Source of the DNA: Steromphala cineraria
Lineage: Eukaryota > Mollusca > Gastropoda > Trochida > Trochidae
Assembly (NCBI GenBank): GCA_916613615.1
Contig: OU744720.1
Coordinates: 66,065,971-66,129,970 of the forward strand
Reading direction: 5' to 3'
DNA: 64,000 nucleotides
The notes under the pieces are model-generated. The model was given only the letters and a program-made list of their open reading frames with translations. It did no database searches and was not told the origin of the DNA. Made by a program: the position numbers and the translations under genes. Shown in pieces: positions 46,351 to 60,194 of this stretch (position 1 is its first letter; every line of letters begins with the position of its first letter).

Positions 46351-49300
46351 CAAGGGTCCGGGTATGATGTCTTTGACATAAACCTCTGTTATATCTGTTA
46401 ATTATGTATAAATGTGCCAACTATAAAAATCAATCAAGTCAGGTTATTCCTTCTTAAACGAGTACAACTCTATGAATAGACTGATGCTTCCGAGTGCTAC
46501 ATCTACCACGTCATGGTAAATAGGAGTATAATCAAGTCTTTAAAACTTCCACTTGAAATCAAATCATTTAAAATAGTCCTAGTTTTTTTCGTGATTCAAA
46601 CCTTATATTTATCGCTTTGACAGAGGTATCTTAAACTGATTAAACAAAACACAAAGTTAGCGTTTGCGGCAGTTTGTAGGTCTTTAAGTTATCTATATTA
46701 TATTATCTATTTTATCTAGGGATCAAAAACTATCTTTGCCTCTACATGTTTTTTCTACATGTATATAAGACATAATTTGTTGTAATCGGAATCGTACGAT
46801 ATAGTTGGACAGCCAAATAAATCGTATGGTTCAAGTTGTATATAGGACTAAGAAACTATGGATATTTGAACGTAACAAATGATAATAATTTTCGTTATGA
46901 ACTCAATGAATGTTATAAATAAAGTCAACTAAGTATAGTGCAACGGTAGTGTAACGCAGGTTACAACGATTTCAGCGTGTAATTATGTTACATTTCGAAA
47001 TATAACTCTCTTGAATCTTGATCTACCAAACTTCAAAACAGAAAGGGGCAAGAATCTGTAATAGTCTGGATTTAAACATTCATTACAGAAATTATATTGA
47101 AGAATATCACTTGATATCAGCTCATCATGCCTCAAAGGCCCAATGGGCTTAGGTAAAAGCCTTATCATACAATAATCCCTTCTTAAATGCATATAAAATG
47201 TGTTTATCGACATATCATATATCACATCTACGTTAATAAGCGGTGTTTGCTTTTCGAGTTTTTATATGAATGTATTTAGATTAAACAATACTAATGTGTA
47301 ATGTAAAAATCATTTACTCCTCATATAATGGATCACTTCACCCATATCCTGTTCCTCACCTATCAATCCTAGAACTTTATAGGCTTGTTTACGCCAAAGA
47401 AGAGCATCAACAATGTCTATTTCGAGAGCATCAGTTAAAACCACCTCTGTTATCTGTAACAGAACGATGTATCTTATTTGGCGGTAGACTTAGAGATCAC
47501 AAAGTGTTGATAAAGTGCCAAGGGTTCTGTCAGTATACACACAAAGGGGTGATTTTCAAAAACCTTCACCAAATAAGTGATTCTTTACTAGATACAAATA
47601 TAAACATTACCTTGGATTAACTGTAAGATCACTGTCATTAATATATAAATTAATGATAGACTATTAAATAATCCATAACCAGTGAACATTGTTTATCTAC
47701 ATGTGCGCTAAGAACTATTCAATTGTGACAAACGTGCCTTCAAAAAGCAGAGTCAAATCTGTAAACATTATTATCATAAAAACTATAAAATACACCATAC
47801 GTTATTGATATTTGGTTCATTATTAAAATATAATATGAAGAAAGAGTAAGTGGTTTAATCTGCTAAAACGAACATGCGTTTACTTAAATGAATAATTTAA
47901 CTTAAAGGTTTGTTGATGGATACCGAAAATAAAATGAAAAAGAGAAAAAGTAACATCATTCACGGATCTACTTAGACTTTTTTTGTAGATGATGGTACAT
48001 GTACGTCTTAAATTAAGTGTAACAAACACGTCTGCATTCTCTCCCCACAGAGGCAGATCAAGTCATGTTTAAGTCAATCTTGGTTTGATAGTTCCTGACC
48101 AATTTCAGCATCAATCGAGTCATCTGAATCTCGAACTTCTGAGTGATGATTTCTAATAAGTCCATTGTAAAATTTGAAAAGGACCCTGGCAACCAAAACA
48201 CTTTTTTGTATTATAAAATCATATTGTATTTACTTAGATCAGCCGCTCAATGGTCCTCCTTACTACTTGTGCAGAAGTCATATTTACTGTTTCCGCAATT
48301 CCCTGTGTGACCCATTATTGTCAAAAACCTTCCTGCAAGTTGTTTTGAATAACTGTTAGTAACACTATAAGGATTCATATCAACAGTAAATTTAGGTTTG
48401 CTGAAATAACCCTACACATCATGGTTCCCTTAAGCGTCTTCAGTTCTCAAATGTGTTCTTATCTGTCATCTATCTAGGGCTGGATTTGACAAAAATAATA
48501 ATTATGTACATATAAGTATTGAAATAATGTTCAAAACACCTTAAAATACCAATTCAATCACTCCTGATGAAAAAAAGAATGACGATAACATCTTAAAAAT
48601 ACTAAAATCCGTTATTTTAGCATTAAATATATATTGAGGGAGAATTAGGATTTAATTAATTTATCAATCTCGAGCTCACTGAAAATAAATACTTTTCCGA
48701 GATAATGGCGGTGGCGTTCCCATTCCTTTCCGAAGCATAACTCTGAAGGTACTTGACCAAATTCACCAAATTTGGTATAAATCCTCTTCGTATTATGTAG
48801 ATGTGTCTTTTGGGGGTTTAAACCTCTTTTCAAATATTTATGTTTTGTTTTCCATGGCGAGAGTTTGAACTGTGTCATTTTGAAGGGAAGGGTAAGTTTG
48901 CATGACAAGATGCGGAGATGTTGATAAACGTTTCCCATAAACATAACCAAAACTTACAGTTTATGTTGTTTTACTGAAACAATATAGTTTTTATTTGAGT
49001 TAAAATAACTATTAGGAATTTCAATTAAACTGGTGTATGGATATGTTTACGATTAAAAACACTTTCTTATTCGGCGATGTGGGATCATCATTTACAGACA
49101 AGATCTACCTTTTTAGGGAGAGAATGCACAAGACATGGTGACTGTTCCACAGGTTTGATGAGCGTGGCTTCCAAATCTCCGAGTTCTGCTTTAGAAAGGA
49201 ACAGCCTGCACAGACGGAAGGCTGGACGGACAGAGGTCATTTCTACATAACTTACTTTTATCGGGCATGATTAGGTCAAGTTAAAATTATATTCCCTTCT

Positions 49301-50218
49301 GTAGTCAATCCATATTCTGTATGACATTAATGTAACATTTGCAACTTATTGGACATTATTATACCCGAAGGCATTCATTCTGCCCGAAGCATTTTGAAGA
49401 ATCTTATTGATAGAACATAAAACACTAAGAGCGATGTTATGTTCAACTCACTCAGAAAGAAATGAAAACAACATCAATGATGAATGGCTCATTACCTGTC
49501 AAGAACCAATTAGCAATGTTTGTGATGCCATGTTCTGTTGCTGCCTGTAATCACAATATTGGCAGAAAAATATGTTCACTTGTTTGTACTAACTACTTAG
49601 TGTACCAAAACTTACCTGAAATAAAGTCTGTTCAGCAGACTACCTTCATTAATTTTCAACATGAATACATTACTGCCTACATGAAGTTTTAGATCATTAA
49701 CAAATCAAACCTATTGATTTTACCGCATGATACAGAATCTTATATTTAACTAGCTTCTAATGTTCACAGACTAGTTATTACCTCACTTTTATAATGCACA
49801 AATGTACAATCATACATCATAATTATTTGATTTTCATTACACCATGAATGTTCAGCAAAACAAACATTTATTTACAGCAAATATGCTACACTAGTTGTTA
49901 ATATGCTTGTTCATATTCTAAAGTTGACCTTTAATATTTTGAAGATAAAGTTAACCTTGCATGATGTACCTTCCTTTTCTACCTCTCCTTATTGAGAGTG
50001 GTGCAGCTTATGTACCGATTGTTTTAATGTCTTAATGTCGGAAACAAAGGAGGGCTCACAAGAAAGTCACATGGCGTCAGATAGTATGCAGCTTTGAAAG
50101 TGATATCTCTGGCAGTGTATAGATTGATTAAGACGTTTTCATCAAGAACATTCATTAAAATTTCAAAAATTAAAAAATTAAGGGGAAAAAACTTCAAGCA
50201 AAGAATTCCCTTATCAGC
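46351..50218. other. AT-rich DNA with repeat scraps
   Basis: 48041-48066 is one end of MITE family B (CTCCCCACAGAGGCAGATCA). 48477-48565 is a diverged SINE tail (TTGAAATAATGTTCAAAACACC). 49393-49560 is repeat R2 copy 2, matching 13783-13960. The 108-codon frame at 47294-47620 and the 101-codon frame at 48645-48950 (minus) are the longest here, but I recognise neither and see no splice or promoter context. Confidence 0.45.
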
Positions 50219-50552
50219 TGCAGTAGCACGTTTTTGGATAATTTTCGCTGATAATTGTAAGTTTATGCTAAATGTATTAGTGTGACAGTGTCAAAAATCT
50301 CATTACACAAGCCAAACTTTCATAGTAAGAGAACAAAGTATGAAGATTCACCTAAAATTCATTGGCGGCCATTTGTGAACACCTTTAATTCATTTTGTGT
50401 CAGAAAAAGGAATCGCATAGCTAAATTTTACATTATATTTCGAATTATTACTGCTCCATTTAGTTTAAATGTATTGTCTTTCAATTGGAACCATTAATTT
50501 TCATTTTCCTGACAACACCTTATATTCCCCCTTAAATCGTGCTACTGCCCCG
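50219..50552 (-). mobile_element. MITE family A, copy 4 (reversed)
   Basis: This is the reverse orientation of copies 1-3: GCAGTAGCACGTTTTTGGATA at the left, then TTCATTGGCGGCCATTTGTG and ATTTTCATTTTCCTGACA, and GTGCTACTGCCCCG at the right. The outer TTAA is not retained. Confidence 0.85.
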
Positions 50553-53172
50553 TTGGGACAAAATTAATGATGGATACCACTTGTTCATAAATTTATTTGG
50601 ATTAGTCTTCATGGTTGTGTTACACATATTCATACCACGAAAAAATTAATGAAAATATAGTAAATCACACAATTGATCTTAATAATTTATATATTAGAAA
50701 AACAAGAAGGAATACAATACTCAAATTCAGTATTCTTTTACGAAGCATATTGAAGGAATGTTAGGTAATACTAATTGTATGTGTTCGATGTAAATCAAAT
50801 ACGAGAACTTTCATCAGCTGGGACCCAGAGATTAATATCTACGACTGGCAACATGACAGACAGATAATTGTGTTAGAAACATGACCGCAGGTGCAGATAG
50901 GGATGATATGAATAATTGTGTGATAGGCTGCAGGCTGTATCATTAACTTGTATATGAGAGAAATTGTCACGTGTTCCCAGTGGTATCTTCTCTAACACTT
51001 GGCACATTCACTTGGTGAATAAAATCATGACCTGAATAAACAAATCCAAATAATTGATTATGATGATGCCGGTGATTTTAATGCAAACATGCCTTGATTC
51101 CTTGACTAGTGAGGAAAATCATTCATAGCTTTGGTAGCCTTGTATATATTTCATCATTCTTAGATTGTGTACTGCTGAACAATAAATCGTCTTTGTGGAA
51201 AATTTTGATAACTTGTTAACATGCATGTGACCTAAACAGGCGTTCATATATTTATGAATCTTAGACATATGTTTGCATACCTAGAATAAGTGTACTTATA
51301 TATATTTCCACAAATGATATTATGCTTTTGACCTCTAACCATTGCTTCTTATAAGGAATCTTTAAAAATATGATTTTCCTTACATTATAAACCCCATCAC
51401 ACCTGATTAACTACAGAACCAATTGCGCTCTTGAAGTCTTATAAAGTGTATGTCAGCAGAAAGTTAACGAAAAGGTTTTACAAAGGTCGTTTGTCAGTGA
51501 TCTTTCTAGTGAACTACATGTACCTGTCATGAAATTCAACATGACAGTCCGTGTATTTTTTAAAATTAATTTCCTCTCTGCATTTGCTTATTACCCCCAA
51601 CCAACGAAGTTTGTGAGGGATATTGAATAGAGCCCCGTCTGTCTGTTCATTGGTTCGTTCATCCGTCAATTCCAATATCCAGTAGCCACTCAGTGATATT
51701 GATTTTACGGATTTGGTATAAAAAAAAACTACTGTATATGATTTCAAAATGTAGTTGTATTAGACGAGTGGCAAACGGGTTTTATCCGTGTTGACAAGAC
51801 GGTATGGAAGTAATTTCTGAAATTTAGAAAAAAATTGAAAGCAAAAACGTTGAAATGGAAATAAAATGCAAACTTAAATAAAAGGCACCAAGTTCCGCTT
51901 TTTACAGTTATTACCGTCCTTCTAAAACCTGCTTTCTATCTCTTACTATACCTTTCTTTCCGTCTTTTCCCTCATCCTTTCGATCCCTTTCTCCCTTATC
52001 TATCTACTCTCTTTTGGATGGCAACATCCACGTGTTTAATAACTGAAATATTGTTCAAAACACGTTAAACACCACCTCACTCACTCACTCACTTACAGTT
52101 ATTACCAGAGTGATATTTCTCATTGTCTGAAAAATGAATGACGTGGTTACAAACATTACCAATTTTATTTTTAATGAGACCTTAAAATGTATTTAAGTTG
52201 AGGAAATATTTTAAATACAATCAGACAACAAATGCTGATAACCTTAAACTGGAATCAAATAACGTTTAATGTATATGAACCTAAATAACATAAGAAGAAT
52301 TTGATGAGTTTTAACAATATGTTTTGAAGTAACTAATTTTTGCAGAATAGTGTTTGAAATACATATACATCAACCTATGGCAAGCTTTTCTTTGAAGATG
52401 AAAAGGACGATTTTCATAGAGTTTTATATGAACCTGCTTAACGACATCCCATAGTTTGGGATGTCCAAAGACCTAAAACAATCTCGTATCAAAGCAACGA
52501 TGCATTCTCACCCTCATAATCAGTATGTCATTTAAGATTTTGTATTCATAATTTTTCACTTATTCAATACAAATTAAATGTGAATGGCATCTATTAGGGC
52601 ACATGGTAAACCACTATATACATAGTTCTGCAGCTCTCAAAATCTTGGCATTGAAATAGCGGCTTAAATGTAAGTCAATGGAAGAATCATTTTTAAAAAG
52701 CCAAATTGAATCAATCATATCCTCGTCATGAAATAACAAGTTTGAAAAACAGCTGTGTTTCAATAGAGTTGATTTCAATACCCTTATAACTAAAAAATAA
52801 GTAAAATGTTAGATGACACCAGTTAAATTTCAAAGTGTCAACATATCGATGGTACTTTAGAGCTGAGAAGCTTATGCTGTTTTTTGCAATAAATTGTTAT
52901 AAATACATTTTATCATTGAACATATAAATATATTCATTAAATATTTAGATGACTTTATTAAGATCTTTTGTAGGAATTGTATATAATAATTGTTTGCATC
53001 GTGGATTGTGGATTTGTTGCGAGCTGTCATGAGATCTAACTGGTATTTACCATCACGGCCTATACACGATATATAATGATACAGCCTCCAGCCTATCACA
53101 TAATTATTCATATCATCCTTATCAGCACCTGTGGTCATGTTTCTTACACAATTATCTGTCTGTCATGTTGTC
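50553..53172. other. AT-rich DNA with an inverted repeat pair and a SINE tail
   Basis: 50845-50958 is the inverse of about 53038-53172 (repeat R3; blocks ATGACAGACAGATAATTGTG and GGATGATATGAATAATT), with about 2.1 kb between them. 52017-52096 is a SINE tail ending in CTCACTCACTCACTCACTT. 51098-51150 holds a scrap of family L. No gene recognised. Confidence 0.55.
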
Positions 53173-55984
53173 AATCATAGAAATTACTCGTTGTGTCCCT
53201 GGAGCTAGTCAATGTATTTGATTTGCACCAAACAGATATAATTGGTTATAGCTAACCTTCTCTCAATGTCATGTTCTGATAGAAAAAAAATTTGAAATGG
53301 GAAGTCTTAGAAGCATTTTATTTCTAATCAGTCGTCAAATATTCCATTTATAAACTGCCAAACACAATATATATACGATGTTAGATTTTGTCATTTACCA
53401 TCTTAGTGTTAATATTTAGTTCATCCTCATCTTTACCTACGAGAATGTTTCTAAACCAACTATACACAAAGACCTTAATTAGGTACCCTCCACTTTTCCA
53501 AACAGAAAAACACTGCTGATAATAAACAAAACAAATATACATGCAAGCAATAAGGATTTTTAATAGAATGATCATCTAGCATTGTGGAAACGAAAACTTC
53601 ATTCGATTTACGATTCACTCTCGCTAAATAACTGATTTTACAAAATTTGCAAAAACACCCAAATTCATTTTACAAAATAGGGGGGTGCTTAATTAAGTTC
53701 TTTGTGTTTATATACCTCATTGACGACAGATCAATATTTCTTAATGCATGATGAAAAGGTTAGTTATCAGGATATTGCACACAAAAAAAGAATACGGTGT
53801 TATTTTTTAATTTGTTGCCTACAATGGTGCACGAATTAAAATTGACTGGATAGAAATTTATACCCAAGTATATACATGTATAATGATACTCATATAGCAG
53901 TATCATTGAAACGTCAGCGTTTTGAAAGATGCATAAACTCGTTTTTGCTATTTTTAATGTTTCCTATTTTAAACAACAAATAATTGTGCACCAGCTGCAT
54001 CGACCAGTAAACCCATATTTGATGATTAAATTTAATTACGATAAATATATATCCGATAAAAAACTTTTACACATCAAATCTCAATTTATTGACAATATTA
54101 TTGAACTATATAACAAACAATAACATCAAGCAATATTGAGTGTCTGAGTCAGTAAGATTGCAGCTCATAAAAAGCGGCATTATTTTATCATCACAAAAAT
54201 TCAAATTGTAGTACTCACAGAAATTGAAATAAAATGCATTTGAACAAATTAAATTATTTTTCTTATAATGTAACTGAAATTGATTATTTGCAAAATATAA
54301 TAAGATTCGGGTGCACTGCTAACCTGAATTTCTGCGAAGAATTACTCATGGTACTTTCTTCTCATGGTACGCTAGTTCTAGCCGATTTACCGAAATACAT
54401 AGCCACACTAGAGGTGCAGTATTTCTCCAAGCAAATATGTTTGCAGTCTTGATATAAGTTAAATATGTTTTAATCCTCACCTCGCCTCTTAAATAAGGAC
54501 TATTCTGAAAATATTACCCAATAGCTGTAGCCAGCCTGAAGTAACTTAGTGTATTGTAAGCTATCATATATCTGAAACAAGGTACACTGGTGTTGCGTGG
54601 TTTCTCTAAGCAATAATACTAACAACCGTGATATAAGTGAAATATTCCTGAAAGCCGCGCTAAACCTCAAATCACATCACCTCTTCTGAAACGTGTGATT
54701 TAAATAATCTACGAAATAGCTGTAGCTTGCCTGAGGTACCTGATTGTATGGTTAGATATCAAAACTTTTGAAACAATGCTATCAAAAGATCATTGAGATC
54801 ATGAAAATGTTTATTTGTCCATTCATTATGGTATTTTAGATTATATGTTTATAATGTGATGCTGTGATTAAGTGTTTATGTATATGCTTATGATTGATTG
54901 GTTAATATTTGTCATTAACGGTCCGTCTTATCATTTTGATTATGCTTTATATGTAAGAATATATAGACGTGTTGTTATTTATTTTATTTACTTGTAGGAT
55001 TTAATAATCCAAACACGTATAACTCTACCACGAAAACAATATGTTCATATCATTTTTTGATACATTGTCTAAATATGCCTTCCAAATCCAAAATTATGTT
55101 TTATGTATATGTATACGAGTATTGAAATAGACTATGTTAAACAGATGTAAATGGCTGTATCACTGTTTATTACTCTTCGAAATAGACCTAACCTTTTCCT
55201 GTATTCTCAGCTGTTGTGTTGATACGTGTGTCTGTCAGGCATCACGTCTGCTCGTTACTGATATCTCTTAAGAGACGATACACTAAGATTGCACTACAAG
55301 AAAGCCTTATATGTAAATTAACAGTTAATGGTTATAGTCTGAACAATTTCCTTTAAAGCGCTCGCATAACAGTTCTCTCCTTGCAAGGAACATCATATTG
55401 TAATGTTAAGTCTTTAAAGTAAAATGCCCCCACAAATATAAAAAAGAACTATACCAACCAGACGCTGCATATAAAATTGGAAACCATTTTGAAGTTAGGA
55501 GTAACTGACTCTGGATTTGACAAAAACACATTACGATCCTCTAAATCATGGTGTTGCATGCTTTTTTTAAACAGGAAATAACCTACAAACACTTAGGTCA
55601 ACCCTAATAACAGTCATCTATTGGTTTCTGAAAGAAGCTGCTTTATCAGGTAAATTGTATCTATTCCTAAAAGGTAACACATGGTGTGAACACTGATAGA
55701 TCCGATATTGGCGCTTTATCAACAGTATCATAGACGGCATCCATAAATAGACTCCTAGGGTTACATATAGATTACGTTTTGTACCCCTTCCCTCAAAATA
55801 GACACAAGTGAAGCCCTGATTTGGAGTAAACAAGCCACTAAAGGACTATGATGTTGATAGTAAGGGGAGGGGGAGAGGGCAGGATGATGAGGAAAAGTTT
55901 GTACATATGTATCTACCACGTATACTTTTAATCTATTATTCTGTAATACATGTACTGAAGTTAACAAGGCTAACGCATCCATCC
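53173..55984. other. AT-rich DNA with a SINE tail remnant
   Basis: 54636-54680 (GAAATATTCCTGAAAGCCGC, then CTAAACC and AAATCACATC) is a SINE 3' tail like that at 44550-44612. Nothing else is recognised. Confidence 0.45.
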
Positions 55985-56464
55985 TCGCCCGTCCGTCTGT
56001 AAACTTTGTGCATGTTCGACCTCTTCTCCAGGAGCATACGGCCCAAAAAGCTGAAACTTTGTGTACAGACTCCTTGACTAGTGATGATTATTAATTGTAG
56101 TTTATTCTACTCCAGAAGCTTAAGACCAAGAAAGCTGAAACCTTGTTTACAGACTCCTTGATTAGTGAGGATTAAAATAGGTAGTTTTGGTGGCCCTGGT
56201 GCCTCGATAAGGGCCACAGGGATCATGCCTTTAACGTTTATGTTCACCTTCTTAATAAGAAGCAAAAGGCATTTTTGTAACTTTGTGAACAGAATTTTTG
56301 ACAAGTGGGGATTATAATTGATAGCTTTGGTTGCCATGTGGCTCCTAATAAGGGATGTATATGTCACGCCCTAAAACCCGTTTTAGAAACAAAGGGTTTT
56401 GAAAGCTGAAATCTTGTGTAGAGACTCCTTCTACATTTTCTCCCCACAGAGGCAGATCAAGTCA
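55985..56464 (-). repeat. Family L tandem repeat (reverse), plus MITE B end
   Basis: Three diverged reverse units carry AGCTGAAACTTTGTGTACAG, GACTCCTTGACTAGTGA and variants at about 56050, 56140 and 56410. They begin at CGTCCGTCTGTAAACTT, the complement of the family's right end. A MITE family B end (CTCCCCACAGAGGCAGATCA, 56440-56464) follows immediately. Confidence 0.75.
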
Positions 56465-58482
56465 ACAGCCTCTGTTTTATTACACAGAGTGTGTGGGATA
56501 GAATGGGAGACGTTTATACATAAATATACGAGAGTAGTTATTGACTAGAGAGTGGCTTTTATCACGAAGGTTGAATTTTATTTTTATCATGTTGATATAA
56601 AGATATAGTTTATAAGCCTTAAAGATCAAACACTCAATGTTAGCAATGTCATCGATCTGACATTTGAATATGTATTATCTTCATTAGAAAAAAATACTAA
56701 AATTGGAGGATTATTGGTCGCCTGACGCTAATGTATTATTGATCCCTACTCTTCCGGTTAAGCAGAGCTTCAATTTGACAACATTATTTGGCTTTTGTTG
56801 TGACCATGAACCATTTTGAGCATTCTCTAGCCTCCTACGTTCCATGTATCAATCCATGTTTCTGGAGTTCCTGTTTGAACATGTCATTAAGACAATGTAT
56901 ATTTGGTTTTTATTAATTCATTCCTCATACAGGATTGTTTTGGTTTTCAGTAGATAAGAAAAACATTGATTGCTGCATTTTGGCAATTAACTTAGGCTTA
57001 CGATACGATTGTAATAATACTTAATGATCAAAATTACGTATAACTACAAAGTTCATAGCCTGAAAAAATAACGACATGAAATCAATTTTATTATATGTAG
57101 TCCAACAAACGAAAACACATTTGTCCTCGTATATCTCTAAAAGTTCCGTAATTGTCAATTGTTGAAATTCAATGTCCTTGTTCTGTAAAAAGATTTGGGT
57201 GGCATTAGTTAATGAGTTATTGTAGACATTATTACGACTTTTAAAGTGGATGACAATTAACCAATTGATGTACATGTTGATTTGACTTATTAATTCGAAA
57301 CCAATTCACATGCTTTAGTTTTTTCTGAAAGCCTTTACCTCCGTAAGAAGCACAGTGCCACATAAACTTGAACATGAGAAGTGATGGGTCTCGACCACAA
57401 AACTTGGCTTAACTTTTATCACTCTCCAGTCCAGTTGAAATTTACCTTTGAATTTCTAGAATGATTTTCATATTATTGAATCCAACATGTAATTTGAAGT
57501 GCATTATAGTCAATCTGTACCATACCTTGCGAAATAAAATTAACATTATGATTAACAAGGTTTATCAACCATGCTTTTTTTTACCCAAATCTGTTAACGT
57601 TTTAAAGGATGTTCATTATGTGAATATGTCAAATCGTTAATATATTAATGTTGAAGAATGCAAATATAATCATCCATTAAAAGCATCGAATGATATGAAA
57701 TTTATCATGATAACGCTGTTTTTGGTAAAGAAGGGTATTGTGGATGTTATGATCAGTGCAAGGCACAGTATTTCAATGTGTTACTTGTTTTCTGTTTGTC
57801 AATGTCTCCCGAAGACAATGTATTTTGTAGATGTGTGTCTGTATAGTGAATTACTTTTAAGTTTCTAAATGAGCGAGGGAGTTTCTATCAAAACCAAAAA
57901 AGAATTTCTTTATTTTCATTGTGAAGGCTATCGATGCATATAGCAAGTCGATTTTCATTTTATCTGAAACCAGCACTTTATTGTATTATAAATGAGACTC
58001 AAGCGGAATGTTTCAGTTTTTTAACTCCACATTATGAAGCTAATGGAGAATTGACATAATGAAACATACGTCATGGGGATTTCAATAAAAAAAACTATTC
58101 AATGTTAATGGATAGTATTGCCGAGGAGAATTGATCAGTCCATACGTTTAGTACACCCATGTGTACACTTTACGTGTATAAAAACAAAGTTAGGAAATTG
58201 ATTGATTTGCAGGATGACTTCAGTTGTACTTTAGAGAACTGAGTAGACTGCTCTAAAGCTGATCTGTACAAAAGTGTTGTTCTTCTGTTATTTCACCAAA
58301 ACAAACTAAACTAGTGTGGATTCATTAGCAGTTAAAATACTTTAAACTTAACTCCCCGAACCGCATTGTTGTTTAATCCTAACTCAATAAAGTAAATAAA
58401 GACTTCTTATATTTATTAAGAATGTGCTGTTTAAAAACAATTAGCGAAACTTAAGTTTGAACAACTAAAGAAGCGAGCAGAG
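56465..58482. other. AT-rich DNA holding repeat R5 copy 1
   Basis: 58131-58318 matches 62938-63108 (AGGAAATTGATT, GAGTAGA and CCAAAACAAA blocks). No gene recognised. Confidence 0.45.
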
Positions 58483-59262
58483 CTCACATACCCCCCGCTC
58501 CCCACTTTGTTCAAAGAATTGCAAATAGAAAAACTTATTAATATTGGTTAAAATTGTATGATAGTTGAGTATACAGAAAGTCTGTGTAAGTCTCTTTTCA
58601 ACTGAAACCCCAATACCAAATTCATTAATAGGATTTACAATTAAAAGGGTTCATCTAGGGATAATGGTTGATCTTTGTTGAAGTTTGAGGTAGTTATCAT
58701 GAATATTCTATATATATTCATATATCGTTTAACTCTCACAAGCATTTTCCAGCAATCACGATTGACATATGTAGCAAATTTGGTTAAGCTGAGATGTATA
58801 TTTTAGGAAACATGTTCTGGACAAAGTAATTTATAATAGAATCACTTTTTAGTCATATATCCACAGAAACTGCAAACTATAAAAATAATTTGTTGGTCTA
58901 ACCTTCAATAGGCACATCTAGGGATCATGGTTGGTACGTGTATGAAGTTTGGGGAAGCTAGCATGAATAGTTTAGGAGATATGCTCCAGACAAAGGACTT
59001 GGTCATAGAATCACTGTTTTAGTCATGTTTCCATGGAAACCGAAAAAAATAAAAACAATATGTTGATCTAACCCTCGAAAGGCACATCTAGGGATCATGG
59101 TTGATAAGTGTATGAAGTTTGGTGAAGCTACGAAGTTGCTTTGGGAGATATGCTCAGGACAAACTTTTGTGACGGAAAGATGGACAGACGGACGGACAGA
59201 ATGAACGCTATATACCCCCCCCCCCCCCCCCCCCCCTTACGCTGTAAGGCGGGGGTATAATA
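58483..59262 (+). mobile_element. Family P element, copy 2
   Basis: The left end is GAGCTCACATACCCCCCGC and the right end GGCGGGGGTATAA. The interior has CATCTAGGGATMATGGTTG at 58652, 58915 and 59085 (last spacing 170 bp) and a GGACAGACGG simple repeat, followed by a run of more than 20 C (59213-59236). Architecture and end sequences match the element at 9718-10422, though the internal units differ. Confidence 0.7.
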
Positions 59263-59757
59263 AAGATTCACAATAGTCCCTCATAGTTAAAAAGGCATAC
59301 AATATTTTTCAGAAACCATAAAGTTGGGTCTATCATGTTGGATAGATGTCATTGAATAATCAACCAGATTTCTTAAAATTAAAATGTTGCACTTCTACAG
59401 ACTATCTTTGAGAAAATGTTGTAAACAAAGGACTCACAAACGAAGGGTCTAAAGATTGTTGATAGAAACCATCCAGATATAGAAGGTTTCAGTTATCGTG
59501 GAAGGTAGATTGAAACCATGGATATTAGAATGAATACAAGTTGAAATACTGCTATAATGTTATTTTTATGTTACATGTAGGTTAAGTGCTTTGAAAGTCA
59601 AGTCACTTTGATCGAAAGAACACGTTAAAATTTATATAAACAAGGTAACACATGCTCATTAACTAAAACTTTTATTTAGAAGAGAAACAGTCAACGTAAG
59701 ATAGTAGACTTTAGTCTTTTTAAAGGAGACTCTAATATGATCAGTGGCAGTGGTTTC
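59263..59757. other. AT-rich non-coding DNA
   Basis: No recognisable feature. Confidence 0.4.
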
Positions 59758-60028
59758 TGGCAGTTTCCCCTGGCGGACAAAATTTCCATCACAATCCATT
59801 TGAATTTCTTTAGCAAATGACACTTGTCGCATGCAAAGGGTGGTTCATATCACATTGCATTTGCAATGATTCAGTAACTAACATGATGATTTTTAGAACA
59901 GCTACGCCTATTGCACAACTAACTTTGGTTGCCTCCAATCAGGCATATCCTATTCTAGGCCACAAACTCGGTTTATTAGAACAGAGGCTATATCAATACT
60001 TAATGACGTGATCTGCCTCTGTGGGGAG
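59758..60028 (+). mobile_element. MITE family B, copy 2 (left end lost)
   Basis: CATCACAATCCATTTGAA, TTGCCTCCAATCAGGCATATC and GTGATCTGCCTCTGTGGGGAG match copy 1 in order. The left terminal repeat is not recognisable. Confidence 0.7.
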
Positions 60029-60194
60029 AGGATGATTCTTTCGTTAAATTTAAAATGGAACTTGGAAGTTTCAAACTGGATTATTCCCTATATTAAAAGA
60101 ATTTTATTTATGTTAGTTAACTTGCTCAATTCGAAACGGCTTTGGTCTATCATAATGCTTATTATTTTTATATGAAAATACAAGTTTTGAAAAA

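Noticed and set aside
47294..47620. Possible host gene of 108 codons
   Set aside because: No recognisable domain, promoter or splice signals, in a region where open frames of this length can occur by chance.
49462..49692. Short secreted-type peptide gene
   Set aside because: The frame lies within repeat R2, and the matching segment at 13783-13960 does not keep it open.
59213..59236. Poly-C run as a functional element
   Set aside because: It directly precedes the CG-rich end of a family P element and is best explained as a homopolymer expansion of that end.
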